Source: Amphibiibacter pelophylacis
GTDB taxonomy: Bacteria > Pseudomonadota > Gammaproteobacteria > Burkholderiales > Burkholderiaceae_C
Length of the DNA stretch: 64,000 nucleotides
Assembly (NCBI RefSeq): GCF_037688875.1
Contig: NZ_JAWDIE010000010.1
Span: forward strand, 65,981 to 129,980
Direction of reading: 5' to 3'
The translations under genes were made by a program, and so were the position numbers. The notes below the pieces were generated by a model. The model was not told the origin of the DNA and did no database searches. It saw only the letters and a list, made by a program, of their open reading frames with translations. Positions 34,636 through 42,514 of the stretch are shown in pieces; positions within the stretch are counted from its first letter, which is position 1, and the number at the start of each line of letters is the position of its first letter.

Positions 34636-36824
34636 GCGACATCGATCTCGATTCAGCGCGGCCGATTTTCATCGCCGAATGCCGCGAGCTATTGGCCAGC
34701 ATGGAATCGGCGCTCCTGCGCCTGCCGCAGGAAGCGGACAAAGACCGTCGCGATTCGGTCCACGGCATTTTCCGCGCGGCGCACACCATCAAGGGCTCGG
34801 CCGGAATTTTCGGCATGGAGGACATCGTCTCCTTCGCGCACGCGATGGAGAGCGTGCTCGACCATGTCCGCGACGGCGTGCTCCCGATTGGCGACGACCT
34901 GATCGCCCTGCTTCTGGCCTGCGCCGACCATCTGGGCCAGCTCGTGGACAGCGTGGCCGAAAACCAGGCGCAGCCCGACGCGGAGCTGGTCCACGACGCC
35001 CGCCCGCTGCTGGCCCAGCTGAACCAGCGTCTGCTGGCGGTGCGCATGCAGCGCTCGCCCGGCGCCGGGGATGCGCCGCAGCGCAAGGCACCGGCCGCGC
35101 CGCGCCAGACCGGCGCCGACCACTGGCACATTTCGCTGCGCTTTGGCCGCGACGTGCTGCGCTTTGGCATGGACCCGCTCTCCTTCCTGAACTACCTGCA
35201 GCGCCTGGGCCGCATCACCACCCTGGTCACCCTGCACGGCGATGTGCCGCTGCTGGACGGGCTGGATCCGGAGGCCTGCTACCTGGGCTTTGAGGTGGCG
35301 CTGGAGAGCAGCGCGCCGCTGTCGGCCATCGAGGGCACCTTCAAGTTCGTGATGGACGACTGCGAGGTCGGCATCCTGCCACCGGGCAGCCCGGTCGCGG
35401 ATCATCTGACGCTGATGCGCGAGCGCGCCCGAGGCGATCCGGCCGAGCTGCAGCGCCTGCGGGCGATCTGGCTGCACTGCGCCAGTGTGGCGCCCGAAGC
35501 GCTGGATGAAATCGCCGCTGCGGCGACAAAGCCTGCACCGGCCCAGCCTGTGCCAGCCCCCGCCGCACAGCCTGCTGCGGCGCCTGCCCCTGCCCCGGCG
35601 ACCGTGCGGGCCCGGCGCACCGGACCGCGTCCGGGCGAGGCCAGCACGGTGCGCGTCGATGCCGACAAGCTGGACCGCCTGGTCGATCTGGTCGGCGAGC
35701 TGATCACCGCATCGGCCAGCGCCACGATGGCGGGCCGCGGCCTGCGCAGCGCCGCCCTGCAGGAGGCCCACGAGGCGCTGGCGCTGCTGGTCCAGGAGGT
35801 GCGCGACAGCGCGCTGCAGCTGCGCATGGTCAAGATCGGCGCCACCTTCAACCGCTTCCACCGCGTGGTGTACGACGCCGCGCGCGATCTGGGCAAGGAC
35901 ATCGCCCTGGAGATCAGCGGCGAGGACACCGAGCTGGACAAATCGCTGGTCGAGAAAATCGCCGATCCGCTCACCCACCTGGTGCGCAACGCCATGGACC
36001 ACGGCATCGAGCCGCCCGCGCTGCGTCTGGCTGCCGGCAAGCCTGCGCAGGGCACGATACGCCTCAACGCCTATCACCACTCGGGCAGCATCGTGATCGA
36101 AATCAGCGACGACGGTGCAGGCCTGTCGCGCGAGCGCATCATCGGGCGCGCCCGCAGCCAGCGCCTGCTCGATCCGGGCCGCGAACCCAGCGAAGCCGAA
36201 GTTTTCGCGCTGATTTTCGAGCCGGGCTTCTCCACCGCCGACGCCATCACCAGCCTGTCCGGGCGCGGCGTGGGCATGGACGTGGTCAAGCGCAACATCA
36301 CCGCGCTGCGCGGCTCGGTCAGCCTGGCCAGCCGCAGCGGCCAGGGCACCACCGTGACCGTGCGCCTGCCGCTGACGCTGGCCATCATCAACTGCTTCCT
36401 GATCGGCGTGGGCGGCTCCGTTTTCGTGCTGCCCATGGATGTGGTCGAGGAATGCATCGATTTCATCGACCCGGGCGCGAACGACTACACCGAGCTGCGC
36501 GGCCAGGTGCTGCCCTTCATCCGGCTCCGCCGCCTGTTTGGCGTGCAGGACACGCCGCCGCGCCGCCAGAGCCTGGTCGTGGTCGGCCATGGCAGCCAGC
36601 GCTTTGGCCTGGTCGTGGACCGTCTGCTGGGCGAAACCCAGACCGTCATCAAGCCACTGGCACGCCTGTTTGCCCACCTGCGCGGCATCAGCGGCTCCAG
36701 CATCCTGGGCAGCGGCGAGGTCGCCCTGATCCTGGACGTGGCGGCGCTGGCCGACATCACCCGCGCGGCCATGGTGTCGCGCTCCCCTGCTGCGGCTGCG
36801 GCAGAACCTGTTCACCAAGGATAG
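34632..36824 (+). CDS. cheA: Chemotaxis histidine kinase CheA
   Basis: 730-residue kinase. An N-terminal HPt domain carries His51 in RAAHTIKGSAGIF; a second region (about 155-285) resembles a divergent regulatory part; an Ala/Pro linker follows; the dimerisation and ATPase domains show HLVRNAMDHGIE (N box), SDDGAGLSRE and GRGVGMDVVKRN; a CheW-like domain ends the protein (VFVLPMDVVEECIDF onwards). It should phosphorylate the CheY-like and REC-EAL regulators encoded nearby. Confidence 0.93.
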   Translation: MSDIDLDSARPIFIAECRELLASMESALLRLPQEADKDRRDSVHGIFRAAHTIKGSAGIFGMEDIVSFAHAMESVLDHVRDGVLPIGDDLIALLLACADHLGQLVDSVAENQAQPDAELVHDARPLLAQLNQRLLAVRMQRSPGAGDAPQRKAPAAPRQTGADHWHISLRFGRDVLRFGMDPLSFLNYLQRLGRITTLVTLHGDVPLLDGLDPEACYLGFEVALESSAPLSAIEGTFKFVMDDCEVGILPPGSPVADHLTLMRERARGDPAELQRLRAIWLHCASVAPEALDEIAAAATKPAPAQPVPAPAAQPAAAPAPAPATVRARRTGPRPGEASTVRVDADKLDRLVDLVGELITASASATMAGRGLRSAALQEAHEALALLVQEVRDSALQLRMVKIGATFNRFHRVVYDAARDLGKDIALEISGEDTELDKSLVEKIADPLTHLVRNAMDHGIEPPALRLAAGKPAQGTIRLNAYHHSGSIVIEISDDGAGLSRERIIGRARSQRLLDPGREPSEAEVFALIFEPGFSTADAITSLSGRGVGMDVVKRNITALRGSVSLASRSGQGTTVTVRLPLTLAIINCFLIGVGGSVFVLPMDVVEECIDFIDPGANDYTELRGQVLPFIRLRRLFGVQDTPPRRQSLVVVGHGSQRFGLVVDRLLGETQTVIKPLARLFAHLRGISGSSILGSGEVALILDVAALADITRAAMVSRSPAAAAAEPVHQG

Positions 36825-36827
36825 ACC

Positions 36828-38561
36828 GTGTTCAAACGCATCAAACTGTCCACCCGGCTTTTCGGCTCCTTCCTCCTCATCATGGCGATGATGGTGGGCA
36901 TGGGCGTCTACGCCATCCACCAGCTCTCGGCGGTCAACCGCGCCGCGGGCGAGCTCAGCGATTACTGGACGCCCAGCCTGCGCGACAACCTGCTGATGCT
37001 GGCGCGGCTCAACCGCAACCGCCAGCAGCAGACGCGCTCCATCATGTTCACCGACGACAAGCGCATCCAGGAGGCCGTCCGGGAAGCCGATGACCTGATC
37101 GTCGAAATGGACCAGATCTGGGAACGCGCCGCACCCACCGTGCGCGACCCGCGCGAACGCGAACTGTACGGGCAGATCAAAAAGGATCTGGCCGATTACA
37201 AGGTGATGCACCGCCAGATCGTGGCCCTGAGCAGCGTCAACCGCAACGACGAAGCCACCGAGCTGCTCGACGGGCCCTCGCAGAAGCTGTACTACGGCCT
37301 GCGCCAGAAGCTGGACGAAAGCACCGCCATCAACATCCGGGGCGCGCAGGCCGCCACCCGCCTGATCGACACCACTTACGAGCAGGCGCGCACCTGGGTG
37401 CTGGGTGTGCTGGGGGGCTGCACGGCGCTGGCGCTGCTGCTGGGCTTTGCCATCACCCGCAGCCTGGTGCGTCAGCTGGGTGGCGAGCCCTGGTATGTGG
37501 CCGAGATCGCCGAACGCGTGGCGCGCGGACAGCTGGCGCTGGACATCGCCGTGAAACAGGGCGACCGCACCAGCGTGCTGGCGGCCATGGACCACATGGT
37601 GAACCGCCTGTCGCAGGTGGTGACCGAAGTCAACAGTGGCGCCGAGGCGCTGGCCAGCGCATCGGAAGAAGTCAGCGCCACGGCGCAGACGCTCAGCCAC
37701 GCCTCGGGCGAGCAGGCGGCCAATGTGGAAGAAACCAGCACCTCGATCGAGCAGATGACCGCGTCGATCGCGCAGAACTCGGGCAGCGCGCGCCAGACCG
37801 ACACCATCGCCATGCAGGCCGCGGGCGAGGCGCTGGAAGGCGGTGAAGCCGTTCGCGCCACGGTGCTGGCCATGCGCCAGATCACGCAGAAAATCGGCAT
37901 CATCGACGACATCGCCTACCAGACCAACCTGCTGGCGCTCAACGCGGCCATCGAAGCGGCGCGTGCGGGCGAGCACGGCAAGGGCTTTGCGGTTGTCGCC
38001 GCCGAAGTGCGCAAGCTGGCCGAACGCAGCCAGATCGCCGCGCAGGAAATCAGCGAAGTCGCCGGCTCCAGCGTGCAGGTCGCCGAGCGCGCCGGGCAGC
38101 TGCTGGAAGACATGGTGCCCAAGATCCGCCGCACTTCCGACCTGGTCCAGGACATCGCCGCCGCGTCCGAAGAGCAGACGCTGGGCGTGGGCCAGATCAA
38201 TTCGGCGGCCATCCAGCTCAGCCAGATCACCCAGCAGAACGCCACCAGCTCCGAGGAGCTGGCGGCCACGGCCGAAGAGCTCAGCACCCAGGCCGAGCAG
38301 CTGCGCCAGACCATGAGCTTCTTCCGCCTGCCCGGCATGGGACACGCCGCCGCGACCGATGGCGGCGAGGGGCGTGGCGCGGGCGGCGCCAGCAAGGCCA
38401 TCTCGCGCCAGGTGCTGGAGCGCCTGCAGCGCAGCAGCCGCAGTGGCGGCGGGAGGAGCAGCGGCAGCGATTCCAGCCGGTCGCACGCGGACGATGACCG
38501 CGCCAGAGCGTCCGCGCCGCGCGGCAATGCGCTGGACGAATCGCAGTTTTCGCCCTTCTGA
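36828..38561 (+). CDS. Methyl-accepting chemotaxis protein
   Basis: 577-residue receptor: membrane helix 1 at about 12-32, periplasmic four-helix-bundle sensor (33-185), helix 2 at about 188-208, HAMP, then the signalling domain whose conserved hairpin reads IDDIAYQTNLLALNAAIEAA. The start is GTG with AAGGA upstream, three bases after cheA. The C-terminus is a Ser/Arg-rich tail without a CheR-tethering pentapeptide. The ligand is unknown. Confidence 0.93.
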   Translation: MFKRIKLSTRLFGSFLLIMAMMVGMGVYAIHQLSAVNRAAGELSDYWTPSLRDNLLMLARLNRNRQQQTRSIMFTDDKRIQEAVREADDLIVEMDQIWERAAPTVRDPRERELYGQIKKDLADYKVMHRQIVALSSVNRNDEATELLDGPSQKLYYGLRQKLDESTAINIRGAQAATRLIDTTYEQARTWVLGVLGGCTALALLLGFAITRSLVRQLGGEPWYVAEIAERVARGQLALDIAVKQGDRTSVLAAMDHMVNRLSQVVTEVNSGAEALASASEEVSATAQTLSHASGEQAANVEETSTSIEQMTASIAQNSGSARQTDTIAMQAAGEALEGGEAVRATVLAMRQITQKIGIIDDIAYQTNLLALNAAIEAARAGEHGKGFAVVAAEVRKLAERSQIAAQEISEVAGSSVQVAERAGQLLEDMVPKIRRTSDLVQDIAAASEEQTLGVGQINSAAIQLSQITQQNATSSEELAATAEELSTQAEQLRQTMSFFRLPGMGHAAATDGGEGRGAGGASKAISRQVLERLQRSSRSGGGRSSGSDSSRSHADDDRARASAPRGNALDESQFSPF

Positions 38562-38578
38562 GAGGAGCCGTGGCGCCC

Positions 38579-39100
38579 ATGAACCCCCTCCCCCCGACCG
38601 CACACGAGCAGCAGTACCTGACTTTCCTCCTGGGTCAGGAGATGTTTGCGCTGGGCATCAGCGCGATCAAGGAAATCATCGAGTACAGCGCCCCGACGCC
38701 CGTCCCCATGATGCCAGGCGTGCTGCGCGGCGTCATCAACCTGCGCGGCGCCGTCGTGCCGGTGCTGGATCTGCAGGCGCGCTTTGGCCGCACCCCCTCG
38801 CCCGTCGAGCGGCGCAGCTGCATCGTCATCGTCGAAATGGCCGTGGGCGAGGGACGCCAGGTCATGGGCGTGGTCGTCGATGCGGTCAGCGAAGTGCTGG
38901 ACATCGCGGCTGGCGACATCGAACCGCCGCCCCAGTTTGGCGCGCAGCTGCGCACCGATTTCATCCGCGGCATGGCGCGGGTGCGCGACCGCTTTGTCAT
39001 CGTCCTGGACCTGAACAGTGTGCTGTCCATGGACGAGCTTGAAACGCTGGCCAGCCAGGCCCAGGCCTCAGCCTCCCATGGATCACTGCAGCATGTCTGA
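38579..39100 (+). CDS. cheW: Chemotaxis coupling protein CheW
   Basis: 173-residue scaffold linking receptor and CheA. The family pattern includes QYLTFLLGQEMFALGISAIK, VINLRGAVVPVLDL and GVVVDAVSEVLDI. ATG 38579 is preferred; a GTG three codons earlier lies too close (2 bases) to the GAGGAG ribosome site. It overlaps the next gene at its 3' end. Confidence 0.92.
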   Translation: MNPLPPTAHEQQYLTFLLGQEMFALGISAIKEIIEYSAPTPVPMMPGVLRGVINLRGAVVPVLDLQARFGRTPSPVERRSCIVIVEMAVGEGRQVMGVVVDAVSEVLDIAAGDIEPPPQFGAQLRTDFIRGMARVRDRFVIVLDLNSVLSMDELETLASQAQASASHGSLQHV

Positions 39101-40340
39101 CCTGTCCTACCTGCCGCCCTCGCTGTCTGTCCTGATCGTCGAGGACAGCGTGCCCCAGCGCCAGCACGCTGTGCGGCTGTGCGAGCAGATCGGCTTCACC
39201 GACATCTGGCAGTGCGGCAACGGCCAGGAGGCGCTGGATCTGCTGGCTTCGGACAGGCTGCCCCGCCTGCCCCACCTGCTGCTGCTGGATCTGAGCCTGC
39301 CGGGCATGGACGGCATCGAGATTCTGGTCGAGCTGGGCCTGCGCAACTACAGCGTGCCCATCGTGCTGGCCTCGTCGCACGAGCGCGCGCTGATCGAATC
39401 CGTCGTCGGCATGAGCCCCTACATCCTGGCTGGCCTGAGCAAACCACTGTCCCTGGAGGCGCTGCACGGCGCGCTCAAAGGCGGCGCGCTGCTGCACGGC
39501 CACACCGACCGGCGCCAGTCGCCGCGCACGCCGGTGACGGTGGAGATGCTGCGCGAAGCCATCGCCCAAGGCCAGATCGTGCCGCACTACCAGCCCAAAG
39601 TGGACGGCGAAACCGCGCTGCTGCGCGGCGTCGAGGCGCTGGCGCGCTGGAAGCATCCCGAACTGGGCTGGATTCCGCCCGACCAGTTCGTGCCGCTGGC
39701 CGAGCGCGAAGGGCTGATCCGCGATCTGACCCTGCACATGATGGACCGCAGCTTTGCGCAGTGCGCCTCGTGGGCGGCGCACGGCCTGCGCCTGACCATG
39801 GCGGTCAACCTGTCGCCGCACCTGCTGCGCCACGCCACCGTGGTCGAGGACATCTGCACCGTCAAGCGCCGCCACGGCCTGCAGCCCTCGCAGGTGGTGC
39901 TGGAAGTGACAGAGAGCACCGTGGTCGAGCAGGCCGGTCCGGGCCTGAGCGCGCTGGCGCGCCTGCGGCTCAAGGGCTTTGGCCTGGCGATTGACGATTA
40001 CGGCACGGGCTTTTCGTCCATGCTGCAGCTGGCGCGCATCCCGTTCACCGAGCTGAAAATCGACCGCAGCTTCGTGCACGGCGCATCCAGCCGCAAAGGC
40101 CTGCGCGTCATTCTGGAATCGGCCATGGGCCTGGCGCGCGGGCTGGAAATCGCCACCGTCGGTGAAGGCGTCGAGACCATGGAAGACTGGCGCCTGCTGC
40201 AGCAGTTTGGCTGCAGCACCGGCCAGGGCTGGCTGATCGCCAAGGCGATGGACGGCGACGAACTGCCGCTGTGGATCAAGAACCACCACCTGCGCCTGCG
40301 CGATCTGCGCTCGCCCGGCGCCAGCCCGCTGCAAGCCTGA
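39093..40340 (+). CDS. Receiver-EAL response regulator (c-di-GMP phosphodiesterase)
   Basis: About 415 residues: a receiver domain (LIVEDSVPQRQHA; phosphoacceptor Asp in LLLLDLSLPGMDG) joined to an EAL domain. The EAL domain keeps the catalytic set: EAL in GVEALARWKHP, Asn in VNLSP, Glu in LEVTEST, DD in AIDDYGTGFSSM, Lys in ELKIDRSFV and GEGVET. It should therefore hydrolyse c-di-GMP, with activity set by CheA phosphorylation, like RocR or VieA-type proteins. The start is either ATG 39093 (8-base overlap with cheW) or ATG 39078. Confidence 0.88.
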   Translation: MSDLSYLPPSLSVLIVEDSVPQRQHAVRLCEQIGFTDIWQCGNGQEALDLLASDRLPRLPHLLLLDLSLPGMDGIEILVELGLRNYSVPIVLASSHERALIESVVGMSPYILAGLSKPLSLEALHGALKGGALLHGHTDRRQSPRTPVTVEMLREAIAQGQIVPHYQPKVDGETALLRGVEALARWKHPELGWIPPDQFVPLAEREGLIRDLTLHMMDRSFAQCASWAAHGLRLTMAVNLSPHLLRHATVVEDICTVKRRHGLQPSQVVLEVTESTVVEQAGPGLSALARLRLKGFGLAIDDYGTGFSSMLQLARIPFTELKIDRSFVHGASSRKGLRVILESAMGLARGLEIATVGEGVETMEDWRLLQQFGCSTGQGWLIAKAMDGDELPLWIKNHHLRLRDLRSPGASPLQA

Positions 40341-40345
40341 GCATC

Positions 40346-41245
40346 GTGGCCGCCATCCCCGCTGCCGCTCCTGGCCACGGCCCTGCAGGGGCTGTACGCG
40401 GTGCGCTGAGCGACGCCGAGTTCACGCAGTTCCGGCGCTTTCTGTACGAGGCTACGGGCATCAGCCTGGCGTCGACCAAGAAGGCGCTGGTGTTCGGGCG
40501 GCTATCGCGGCGGCTGCAGGCCTGCGGGCTGACGCGCTACAGCGACTACCTGCGCCTGCTGCAGGGTGGCAAGCACCCCGGCGAGGTGCAGATGGCGATT
40601 GATCTGCTGACCACCAACGAGACGTATTTCTTCCGCGAGCCGCGCCACTTCGAGCAGTTGCGTCTGCTGGCGCAGCAGCACGCGGGCGCGACGCCCTTCC
40701 GGGTGTGGAGCGCCGCGTGCTCCAGCGGCGAAGAGGTCTACACCATCGCCATGGTGCTGGCCGACACGCTGGGCGAGCGGCCCTTTGAGGTGCTGGGCAC
40801 CGACATCAGCCAGCGCATGCTGGAGCGCGCGCGCACCGGCCACTACAGCCAGTTTCGTGCGCGACACATTCCGCCGCAGTACCTGAAACGCTTCTGTCTC
40901 AAAGGCCACGCCGAGCAGGCCGCCACCATCCTGATCAGCCGCGCGCTGCGCAGCCGGGTGCGCTTTGCGCCCGTCAACCTCAACGCCGCGCTGCCCCGGC
41001 TGGGGCCGTTTGACGCCATCTTCCTGCGCAACGTGATGATTTACTTCACCGACGACACCAAACGCGCGGTGATCGCGCGCGTGCTGCAGCAGCTCAAGCC
41101 CGGCGGCCACCTGTTTGTCGGGCACTCCGAGAGCCTGCTGGGGCTGTCGGCCGAGCTGGCGCACGCCGGGCCCGCGCAGTACCGACGCATCCGGGCCCAG
41201 GAGGCGCCGCCACGCGGCCTGCCGGGCCTGGCGCGGGTCACTTGA
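40346..41245 (+). CDS. cheR: Chemoreceptor methyltransferase CheR
   Basis: 299-residue SAM-dependent methyltransferase acting on receptor glutamates. The N-terminal helical part is followed by TNETYFFREPRHFEQL, VWSAACSSGEEVYTIAM (SAM site), VLGTDIS and FLRNVMIYF. GTG 40346, five bases after the preceding stop, is the likely start. It is the last operon gene; no cheB or cheD follows. Its stop overlaps the converging dnaJ gene by 8 bases. Confidence 0.9.
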   Translation: MAAIPAAAPGHGPAGAVRGALSDAEFTQFRRFLYEATGISLASTKKALVFGRLSRRLQACGLTRYSDYLRLLQGGKHPGEVQMAIDLLTTNETYFFREPRHFEQLRLLAQQHAGATPFRVWSAACSSGEEVYTIAMVLADTLGERPFEVLGTDISQRMLERARTGHYSQFRARHIPPQYLKRFCLKGHAEQAATILISRALRSRVRFAPVNLNAALPRLGPFDAIFLRNVMIYFTDDTKRAVIARVLQQLKPGGHLFVGHSESLLGLSAELAHAGPAQYRRIRAQEAPPRGLPGLARVT

Positions 41246-42392
41246 ACAGGTCTTTGACCCCGTCCTTCACCTTTTCCGCCCAGCTTTTGCCGCCCGGCGA
41301 GTGACGGTCGCCGCCGCCGCGAAAGGATTCATCCAGCTCCTGCAGCAGCTCGCGCTGGCGCTCGGTCAGCTTGACGGGCGTCTCGACCATGATGTGGCAG
41401 TACAGATCACCCGGGACGCTGGAGCGCAGGCCCTTGATGCCCTTGCCGCGCAGTCGGAAGGTCTTGCCGTGCTGCGTGCCTTCGGGCAGATCGATCTCGG
41501 CCTTGCCCGCCAGCGTGGGCACCTCGATGCCGCCGCCCAGCGCGGCCAGCGTCATGGGCACGGGGACGCGGCAATGCAGATCGTCGCCGTCGCGCTCGAA
41601 AATCTCGTGCGGCTTGATGCGGATCTCGATGTAGAGATCGCCCGGCGGGCCGCCGTTGGTGCCGGGCTCGCCATTGCCGCTGGAGCGGATGCGCATGCCC
41701 TCGTTGATCCCGGCCGGAATCTTGACCTCCAGCGTTTTCTGCTTCTTGACCTTGCCCGCCCCGCCGCAGGTGCCGCAGGGGTTGGCGATGGTCTTGCCCG
41801 AGCCGTGGCACTTGGGGCAGGTCTGCTGGATGCTGAAAAAGCCCTGGCGCAGGTGCACCGTGCCGCTGCCGCTGCAGGTGCCGCAGGTGCTGGAACTGGT
41901 GCCCGGCTTGGCGCCACTGCCGTGGCAGGTTTCGCACTCGTCCCAGCTGGGCACGCGGATCTGTGTGTCCTTGCCCGCCGCCGCTTCTTCCAGGGTGATT
42001 TCCATGGCGTAGGACAGGTCCGAGCCGCGGTAAACCTGCGGCCCGCCGCGCCGTCCGCCGCCGCCTGCGGCCTGGCCGAAGATGTCGCCAAAAATGTCGC
42101 CAAAGGCTTCGGCGAAACCGCCGCCGCCCGCGAAACCGCCCGGCCCGCCGCCCATGCTGGGGTCGACCCCGGCGTGGCCGTACTGGTCGTAGGCCGCGCG
42201 CTTTTGCGGATCGGACAGGATCTCGTAGGCTTCCTTGATTTCCTTGAACTTCTCTTCCGCCTGCTTGGCCTTGTCCCCCTGGTTGCGGTCAGGGTGGTGC
42301 TTCATCGCCAGCTTGCGGTAGGCTTTTTTGATGTCGTCGTCACTGGCGTTCTTGGGCACACCCAGCGACTGGTAAAAATCCGGCTTGGCCAT
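41238..42392 (-). CDS. dnaJ: Chaperone protein DnaJ
   Basis: Hsp40 co-chaperone, 384 residues. The J domain has HPD in AMKHHPDRNQGD; then the Gly/Phe-rich segment; the zinc-finger domain shows four CxxCxGxG-type repeats (CETCHGSGAKPG, CGTCSGSGTV, CPKCHGSGKT, CGTCGGAGKV); the C-terminal substrate domains follow. ATG 42392 has GGGAG upstream. It lies 122 bases after dnaK with a hairpin between them. Confidence 0.97.
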   Translation of the reverse strand: MAKPDFYQSLGVPKNASDDDIKKAYRKLAMKHHPDRNQGDKAKQAEEKFKEIKEAYEILSDPQKRAAYDQYGHAGVDPSMGGGPGGFAGGGGFAEAFGDIFGDIFGQAAGGGGRRGGPQVYRGSDLSYAMEITLEEAAAGKDTQIRVPSWDECETCHGSGAKPGTSSSTCGTCSGSGTVHLRQGFFSIQQTCPKCHGSGKTIANPCGTCGGAGKVKKQKTLEVKIPAGINEGMRIRSSGNGEPGTNGGPPGDLYIEIRIKPHEIFERDGDDLHCRVPVPMTLAALGGGIEVPTLAGKAEIDLPEGTQHGKTFRLRGKGIKGLRSSVPGDLYCHIMVETPVKLTERQRELLQELDESFRGGGDRHSPGGKSWAEKVKDGVKDLFK

Positions 42393-42414
42393 GGTAGTGG
42401 CTCCCTCCATCAGC

Positions 42415-42443
42415 AAGAAAAGGGTATGCCCTGCGGCATACCC
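42415..42443 (-). terminator. Hairpin between dnaK and dnaJ (attenuator-like)
   Basis: GGGTATGCC and GGCATACCC form a perfect 9-bp stem with a CTGC loop; the minus-strand transcript continues with TTTTCTT. It looks like a leaky terminator or an mRNA-processing element that would lower dnaJ relative to dnaK. Confidence 0.6.
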
Positions 42444-42514
42444 CTGGAAAAGACCTTATCTCGGCCGGTTGGCGCCCGCATTTCGGGCGGGCGCCAGCAG
42501 CCCTGGGGCCGGTC

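Noticed and set aside
34689..38603. 1304-codon minus-strand frame over cheA and the MCP gene
   Set aside because: Antisense shadow, His/Ala/Gln-rich with no domain; the plus-strand genes carry all family motifs.
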